A stretch of DNA of 64,000 nucleotides from Diploptera punctata (lineage: Eukaryota; Arthropoda; Insecta; Blattodea; Blaberidae). The position numbers and the translations under genes were made by a program. The notes under the pieces were generated by a model, which was not told the origin of the DNA, ran no database searches, and was given only the letters and a program-made list of their open reading frames with translations. Shown in pieces: positions 63,440-64,000 of the stretch (position 1 is the first letter of the stretch; the number at the start of each line of letters is the position of its first letter). The stretch spans positions 1,072,001-1,136,000 of the forward strand of contig JASPKZ010010239.1 of NCBI GenBank assembly GCA_030220185.1. The letters are read 5' to 3'.

Positions 63440-63704
63440 TAACGATCAGGGAAATCAAAGGAACAAAATATTTTCAAACTTACAGACCGAATAATTAAAT
63501 ATAGGAACGACTGGAAAGAACATATTGATAGAATCTCAGAAGAAACATTTCCAAAAGTTTTGCTAAATTATAAACCGCACGGAAGGAGAAATGTTGGACG
63601 CCCACACAGAAGAGGATCTTAACAATTTTAACAATTCTAGCTTTCATGGAACCGGAACGAGCCAACAGGCTTAATCTCTGGATGATGATGATGATGATGA
63701 TAAG
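63440..63704 (+). mobile_element. LINE carboxy-terminal relic with (GAT)n tail
   Basis: 'LTDRIIKYRNDWKEHIDRIS', 'EETFPKVLLNYKPHGRRNVG', RPHRRGS stop, then a short remnant and GGATGATGATGATGATGATG. Same end class as 42.2 and 56.7 kb. Confidence 0.72.
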
Positions 63705-64000
63705 GTAAATAATAAAAATAGTAGTAGAACGAGTTATAAAATCAAATTAATTCCCGAAGTGGATTATAGAGATTCTACAGACCATACCATTGCGATTGAC
63801 AACGTAAAATTTAAAATGAAGTGTTGATTTTAGAAGCAATCAAATATTACCGTGATAAATAGGGAAACAATAATGGACATAAGTGGTAAATCAATGTACA
63901 ACCTTACCGGATCGCGTTAAATATTAACAGGAAACTGTATGCCGTACTTGGTAGCTCACAATTTCGCTCGTTTTAAAACCCTGAGTGCGAAAGTTGGGCT

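Noticed and set aside
1..64000. Host protein-coding gene with exons
   Set aside because: No set of frames with splice signals and a recognisable host domain was found. All interpretable coding segments are transposon-derived. Small exons of a divergent gene cannot be excluded by eye.

Overview
This 64 kb window looks like repeat-dominated, AT-rich nuclear DNA from an insect, most plausibly a cockroach/termite-type (Blattodea) genome. That placement is inference. It rests on dense microsatellites, tRNA-headed SINEs, many decayed APE-type non-LTR retrotransposons with the 'RWxGHVxRM...GRRxxGRPxxRW' carboxy terminus, and my recollection of similar element families. I find no host protein-coding gene, no rRNA and no CRISPR. 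Every long open frame that I can interpret is a piece of a transposable element, and most are broken by stops and frameshifts.

Layout. 0-9 kb: a TTAA-flanked inverted-repeat transposon, SINE relics, a mariner transposase 3' end, several LINE carboxy-terminal relics and a long foldback repeat. 9-12 kb: nothing clearly recognisable. 12-20 kb: SINEs, a LINE split by a SINE, a decayed multicopy insect element protein, and the first copy of a ~0.7 kb non-coding family here called M. 20-24 kb: the best element, a full-length 3,253-bp LINE (LINE-A) inserted in the ORF of an older LINE (LINE-B). 24-33 kb: a LINE-A copy split by a different LINE (LINE-F), a GC-rich tandem-repeat island, and an internally deleted Tigger/pogo transposon. 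35-40 kb: a 1.06-kb hAT-like transposon with an 8-bp target duplication, and a family M copy split by an internally deleted 'mini-LINE'. 40-49 kb: the LINE whose 3' tail matches the SINE-2 tail, a degenerate LINE with an FADD motif, microsatellite-cored repeats, a second mini-LINE and two inverted family M copies. 50-64 kb: two short tandem-repeat arrays each interrupted by a LINE 3' end, an endonuclease fragment, another family M copy, a second SINE-2 subfamily, and a 5'-truncated LINE-A with a perfect 15-bp target duplication.

How the parts relate. The window can be read as a stratigraphy: LINE-A inside LINE-B, LINE-F inside LINE-A, SINE-1 inside LINE-D, mini-LINE inside family M, Tigger inside LINE-A, LINE tails inside tandem arrays. 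In two cases (20.3-23.6 kb and 13.9-14.3 kb) removing the insert and one target-site copy restores the host element's reading frame. SINE-2a and LINE-L share a 3' tail, which suggests a parasite/partner pair. The two mini-LINEs keep both element ends but have lost the enzymatic middle, which suggests a second trans-mobilised non-autonomous class. Family M (six copies, CCAAT motifs near one end, a hairpin-forming other end) is the best candidate for an undescribed repeat.

Family names (LINE-A to LINE-L, SINE-1 to SINE-6, repeats G, H, M) are local labels. Element boundaries are exact only where a target-site duplication is given.
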